Shown here in pieces: positions 5,781 to 8,984 of a DNA stretch of 8,984 nucleotides. Each line of letters begins with the position of its first letter. Position 1 is the stretch's first letter. The stretch lies in NCBI GenBank assembly GCA_002708345.1, contig PANG01000073.1, forward strand, positions 2,857 to 11,840. The letters run 5' to 3'. The stretch is from Planctomycetaceae bacterium. GTDB taxonomy: Bacteria; Planctomycetota; Planctomycetia; Pirellulales; Pirellulaceae. Position numbers and translations under genes: made by a program. The notes beneath the pieces are model-generated. The model was not told the origin of the DNA and made no database searches. It worked only from the letters and a program-made list of their open reading frames with translations.

Positions 5781-7136
5781 TCAGCTGAGAATCTTGTTGA
5801 CAACGTTTCCCGACACATCGGTCAGTCGGAAATCCCTTCCCGCGTAACGATAGGTAAGCCGTTCGTGGTCGATCCCTAGAAGGTGCAGGATGGTGGCATG
5901 CAGATCATGGATGTGCACCGGGTCCGTCTCTGCCTTGAAGCCAAAATCATCTGTCTCGCCGTACGACATTCCACCACGGACCCCGCCACCGGCCATCCAC
6001 ATCGTGAACCCATAGTGGTTATGGTCTCGCCCGTTACCATTTTCCGTGGTTGGTGTACGACCGAATTCACCTCCCCAGATGACCAGCGTATCCTCCAGCA
6101 TTCCTCGCTGCTTCAGATCGTCCAGCAGCGCGGCAACCGGCCGGTCCATGGTCCCGGCCAGTTCCCGACTTTTCTTGTGGTGGTCATTATGCGTATCCCA
6201 GGGTTGTCCATTTCCATGGTAAACCTGGATGAAACGCACATCCCGCTCGGCAAGTCGACGAGCCAGCAGGCAGCCGTTAGCAAAATGTCCTTCTCCATAC
6301 GCCTCGCGTGTGGCGGCGGTCTCGTCGGCCAGGTCAAAGGCCTCACTGGCAGCAAACTGCATACGGAATGCAGTCTCCATGGCAGCGATCCTCGCCTCCA
6401 GCTGGCGATCCGATGCGCGCTTTTCCAGGTGGCGGTGATTGAGTTGCTGAAGCATGAGCAGTTGTCTCTGCTGCTGCTCACGGCCAATTGTGGCATTCCT
6501 CAGATAGGGAATTAATTTTTCAGGTTCGAGGGACGAATGGTTGATGTAGGTCCCCTGGTACCTCGATGGCAGAAAGGCGCTGTTCCAGAGAATCGAGAAG
6601 CGGACCGGGCGTCCGGGACAGAGCACCACGTAACCCGGCAGGTTCTCGTTCTCCGAACCAAGGCCATACATCATCCAGGCTCCCATACTCGGAACCGTGG
6701 GGGTGATCGAGCCGTTGTTCATCAAGAGCAAGGCCGGACCGTGGTTCGGGTTGTCGGTATACATCGAACGGAGCACGCAAAGTTCATCAGCATGCCGTGC
6801 CAGGCCAGGCAACAACTCGCTCATTTCCAATCCACTCTCGCCCTGCCGGCTGTACTTGAAAGGCGAGGGAAGCAGCCCCGCCGTGGCCCTCTCGGTCCGC
6901 AGGTCTGCCTGTGACGGCCGTTGCCCCTCGTATTTTGCCAGCAGTGGCTTGGGGTCCAGGAAGTCACCCTGGAACGGCCCTCCGTTCATGAAGAGCTGGA
7001 TCACGCGGCGAGCACGAACGCGATGATGGGGCCTGTTCGGCTGCTCTGCAGACAACTGGCTGACAAGACCAAGTGTTCCCGCACCACCAGCCAGCGACTG
7101 GATCATCGCCCGTCGATCGAGAATTATTTTTTCCAT
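5781..7136 (-). CDS. DUF1501 family protein with Tat signal (PSD1 partner)
   Basis: The protein has 451 residues. A twin-arginine signal (LDRRAMIQSLAGG, Arg8-Arg9) is followed by a hydrophobic stretch with likely cleavage near LSA at 28-30. DUF1501 landmarks: FMNGGPFQGDF at 49-59, DPKP at 61-64, SELLPGLA near 106-113, WDTH at 313-316, GGEFGRTP at 355-362, GRDHNHYGF at 369-377 and a C-terminal LLGIDH. The common GGPS serine is Phe55 here. This GRDHNHYGF form is the type usually encoded beside PSD1 proteins. It starts 15 bases after the PSD1 stop on the same strand, so the two form an operon; the gap holds only a weak GGGA site. Its 3' end faces the other DUF1501 gene across 10 bases. It probably acts in the periplasm with PSD1. 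No biochemical activity is established. Confidence 0.93.
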   Translation of the reverse strand: MEKIILDRRAMIQSLAGGAGTLGLVSQLSAEQPNRPHHRVRARRVIQLFMNGGPFQGDFLDPKPLLAKYEGQRPSQADLRTERATAGLLPSPFKYSRQGESGLEMSELLPGLARHADELCVLRSMYTDNPNHGPALLLMNNGSITPTVPSMGAWMMYGLGSENENLPGYVVLCPGRPVRFSILWNSAFLPSRYQGTYINHSSLEPEKLIPYLRNATIGREQQQRQLLMLQQLNHRHLEKRASDRQLEARIAAMETAFRMQFAASEAFDLADETAATREAYGEGHFANGCLLARRLAERDVRFIQVYHGNGQPWDTHNDHHKKSRELAGTMDRPVAALLDDLKQRGMLEDTLVIWGGEFGRTPTTENGNGRDHNHYGFTMWMAGGGVRGGMSYGETDDFGFKAETDPVHIHDLHATILHLLGIDHERLTYRYAGRDFRLTDVSGNVVNKILS

Positions 7137-7151
7137 CGGTATTCCCGTTAA

Positions 7152-8984
7152 TCAATCTACGAAAGCAAGTTCGTTCGCAGCCAGCAAGACCTGGAACAAC
7201 TGGTGCCAACGACCGTATGTTGCCTCCCCTGCATCCTCCTGGGAGTGCTGGAAGTATTCCCGTGTTATCTGGATTTCGATTTTTTCTACCGGACGTTGGT
7301 ACAGCAATTGGAATGCCCGGTTCACGATCTCTTCCGAGAACTTGTCCTTGGGTGGTTGCAGGCGGCGGACCAGATCCGTGGCGCGATGGCGAATAAATTC
7401 CCCGTTGAGAACGAATAACTGTTGCATCGGCGTGATATTCACCTCTCTCCTGGGACTGTGGGAAATCGGTGGTGGAAAACCATACATCTGAAGGACGGCA
7501 TCAAGGTCCCTGCGGGCCACCTGGCCATAAACAGTCCGCCGCCGATTCTCGGCCCCCCCGAGAATTTCTGCCGACCCGGCCATACGCAGATCAAGGATGC
7601 CTGCGACCGAGAGCATCGTGTCCCGCCAGGCCTCGATATCCAGTCGACGGCGATTCATCCGCCAAAGGTACCTGTTGTCCGGATCACTTAGCTCGTTGGC
7701 CTCGTCAAAAGTGACCGATTGCTGGTAGGTCGCTGAAAGCAGGATCTCTCGGTGCAGCCATTTGATCGACCAACCATGCTGCAGGAAACGTCGGGCAAGA
7801 TCATCCAGCAAGTCAGGGTGGCTCGGATGCTCACCCTGGTGGCCGAAATCGCTCGGGGTTCTCACCAGCCCCTCGCCAAAATGATGCATCCAGATACGGT
7901 TAACGATGACCCGGGCGACGAGGGCAGGAGAGTCTGAGAAAAGGGAGTTGGCCAGATCACCCCTGCCGCTACCGTGCTGAAATGGCTGGGCATTCTCGCC
8001 GGCAAAGACCTCCAGGAAGCGGCGTTCTACCAATTCACCCGGTGTCGCCGGGTTACCTCTCAGGAAGACGGGTAGATTCCGCGACTCACCTATCCGGTAA
8101 TCGAGCCGTGTTCGGTCGGGGCCGTCGTCGAGGACATAGAGGCTGGCATCATCCACCCCCTGGGCCAATGGACGGTCATAGTGAGGAGTGGTTTCTCTGA
8201 GCTTTTTGATTTCCGCCTGCAGTGAGACCAGTCGTTGCTGATCCTCCGGGCTTTGCTTCTTCTCTTCCTTGAGGCGTGCCACCTGCCCTTCCAGCTTCCC
8301 CACTCGCAAATGGGCTTTCTCCACCACCAGGGCCTCCTCCGGCGGCAGCAAGGACCGTCCGACCAGGCGGGTACTGGCAAACACACCCGCCAGGGCATAG
8401 TAATCTCGGGTCGTGATCGGGTCGAACTTGTGATCATGGCATCGCGCACAAGCGATACTCAGGCCCAGGAAGGTCCTTCCGACCGCATCGATCCTTTCCT
8501 CCCATTCCTCCGCCACAATTTCCCGGATCACTTCCTTCGCCAGTCGCGGTTCCTTCCAGTAGGTTGGGCTGAGCCCCAGGAATCCGAGTGCGGCCATGTC
8601 CTCCGGATTGGCGACCGGGTTCTTGTCCGCGGCCAGCTGCATTATCACGAACTGGTCATATGGAAGATCATCGTTCAGTGCCTTGATTACCCAGTCCCGG
8701 TAAAGATGTGCCTTGCCGGTACTGACCAGCCAGGATGCCGTGGTATCGGTATAGCGAGCCAGGTCCAGCCAGTAGCGTCCCCAACGTTCCCCGTAATGAG
8801 GGGATGCCAGTGTCCGGTCAACAAGCTGCTCCCAGGCATCCGGTGAACTATCGTCCTGAAAGTCACTGACGTCCTTTGACGACGGGGGAAGTCCCAGGAG
8901 GTCAAAGTGCAAACGCCGGACAAGCTCGCGCCGGGTGGCAGGTGGGGAATGTCGCAGCCTCTCCTGACGGTGCTTTCGGGAAAT
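7152..8984 (-). CDS. PSD1-type protein (DUF1549 + DUF1553), 5' partial
   Basis: The frame is open to the right edge, giving 610 visible residues; the TTG near 8912 is internal, because typical DUF1549 sequence (PPATRRELVRR) continues upstream of it. DUF1549/PSCyt2 covers roughly residues 10-200, with DLLGLPPS, YGERWGRYWLDLARYTDT near 64-81 and CARCHDHKFDP near 179-189, which holds a CxxCH c-type haem motif (8436-8450). A charged, heptad-like stretch at about 224-264 (KLEGQVARLKEEKK onward) predicts a coiled coil between the domains. DUF1553/PSD1 follows, with RVIVNRIWMHHFGEGLV, TPSDFGHQGEHPSHPDLLD and QLFVLNGEF. Full-length relatives usually also carry a signal peptide and an N-terminal PSCyt1 cytochrome c-like domain; these would lie beyond the window. 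The protein is expected to be exported. Function is unknown; the haem motif suggests electron transfer or redox chemistry with the downstream DUF1501 protein. Confidence 0.93.
   Translation of the reverse strand: MSRKHRQERLRHSPPATRRELVRRLHFDLLGLPPSSKDVSDFQDDSSPDAWEQLVDRTLASPHYGERWGRYWLDLARYTDTTASWLVSTGKAHLYRDWVIKALNDDLPYDQFVIMQLAADKNPVANPEDMAALGFLGLSPTYWKEPRLAKEVIREIVAEEWEERIDAVGRTFLGLSIACARCHDHKFDPITTRDYYALAGVFASTRLVGRSLLPPEEALVVEKAHLRVGKLEGQVARLKEEKKQSPEDQQRLVSLQAEIKKLRETTPHYDRPLAQGVDDASLYVLDDGPDRTRLDYRIGESRNLPVFLRGNPATPGELVERRFLEVFAGENAQPFQHGSGRGDLANSLFSDSPALVARVIVNRIWMHHFGEGLVRTPSDFGHQGEHPSHPDLLDDLARRFLQHGWSIKWLHREILLSATYQQSVTFDEANELSDPDNRYLWRMNRRRLDIEAWRDTMLSVAGILDLRMAGSAEILGGAENRRRTVYGQVARRDLDAVLQMYGFPPPISHSPRREVNITPMQQLFVLNGEFIRHRATDLVRRLQPPKDKFSEEIVNRAFQLLYQRPVEKIEIQITREYFQHSQEDAGEATYGRWHQLFQVLLAANELAFVD

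Noticed and set aside
4457..5818. A 453-codon open frame antisense to the first DUF1501 gene
   Set aside because: It lies almost wholly opposite a clear DUF1501 gene, shows no family motif or signal peptide, and is explained by codon bias of GC-rich coding DNA.
7152..8912. Start of the PSD1 gene at the TTG near 8912
   Set aside because: The frame continues to the window edge with typical DUF1549 sequence upstream of this codon, so the gene is truncated by the window rather than starting here.

Overview
The gene families point to a planctomycete (phylum Planctomycetota, probably class Planctomycetia). The window holds a PSD1-type protein (DUF1549 plus DUF1553) paired with a DUF1501 protein, a second DUF1501 protein, a secreted type I sulfatase, and a ThuA-like protein next to a VCBS/FG-GAP repeat protein. 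This mix is greatly expanded in planctomycetes and also occurs in some Verrucomicrobiota and Lentisphaerota. Weak or missing Shine-Dalgarno sites before several genes fit that group. The phylum call rests on recognising families, not on a marker gene. No RNA gene, CRISPR array, transposon or attachment site was seen.

Layout from left to right. (1) Positions 1-2112, plus strand: the 3' part of a VCBS/FG-GAP beta-propeller gene, then a ThuA-like gene after a 36-base gap with a good ribosome binding site; these look like one operon. (2) Positions 2125-4169, minus strand: a sulfatase gene followed by a small PAS-LuxR regulator gene. The regulator ends 12 bases from the ThuA stop, tail to tail. 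(3) Positions 4170-4384: a divergent intergenic region with candidate promoters for the sulfatase and for the first DUF1501 gene. (4) Positions 4385-5770, plus strand: a Tat-signal DUF1501 protein without a PSD1 partner beside it. (5) Positions 5781-8984, minus strand: a PSD1 gene running off the right edge, then, 15 bases downstream, a second Tat-signal DUF1501 gene. The two DUF1501 genes meet tail to tail with only 10 bases between them.

Apart from the regulator, every product either carries a visible export signal (Sec for ThuA and sulfatase, Tat for both DUF1501 proteins) or belongs to a family that is normally exported (VCBS and PSD1, whose N-termini lie outside the window). The window therefore reads as an extracytoplasmic degradation module, plausibly for sulfated or otherwise decorated polysaccharide. 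The sulfatase would remove sulfate, the ThuA-like protein would act on a sugar-derived intermediate, and the VCBS propeller would bind calcium and perhaps glycan or partner proteins. The function of the PSD1/DUF1501 pair is unknown. The PAS-LuxR protein is the only local candidate regulator. The joint pathway is inference; the individual family calls are firm.

I found no clear-cut new system. The points most worth checking are the His-to-Gln change in the sulfatase GKWHLG motif, the C8 and C9 homopolymer tracts inside two exported-protein genes, the Ser-to-Phe change in the second DUF1501 protein, and the PAS-LuxR gene with an inverted repeat in its upstream region.
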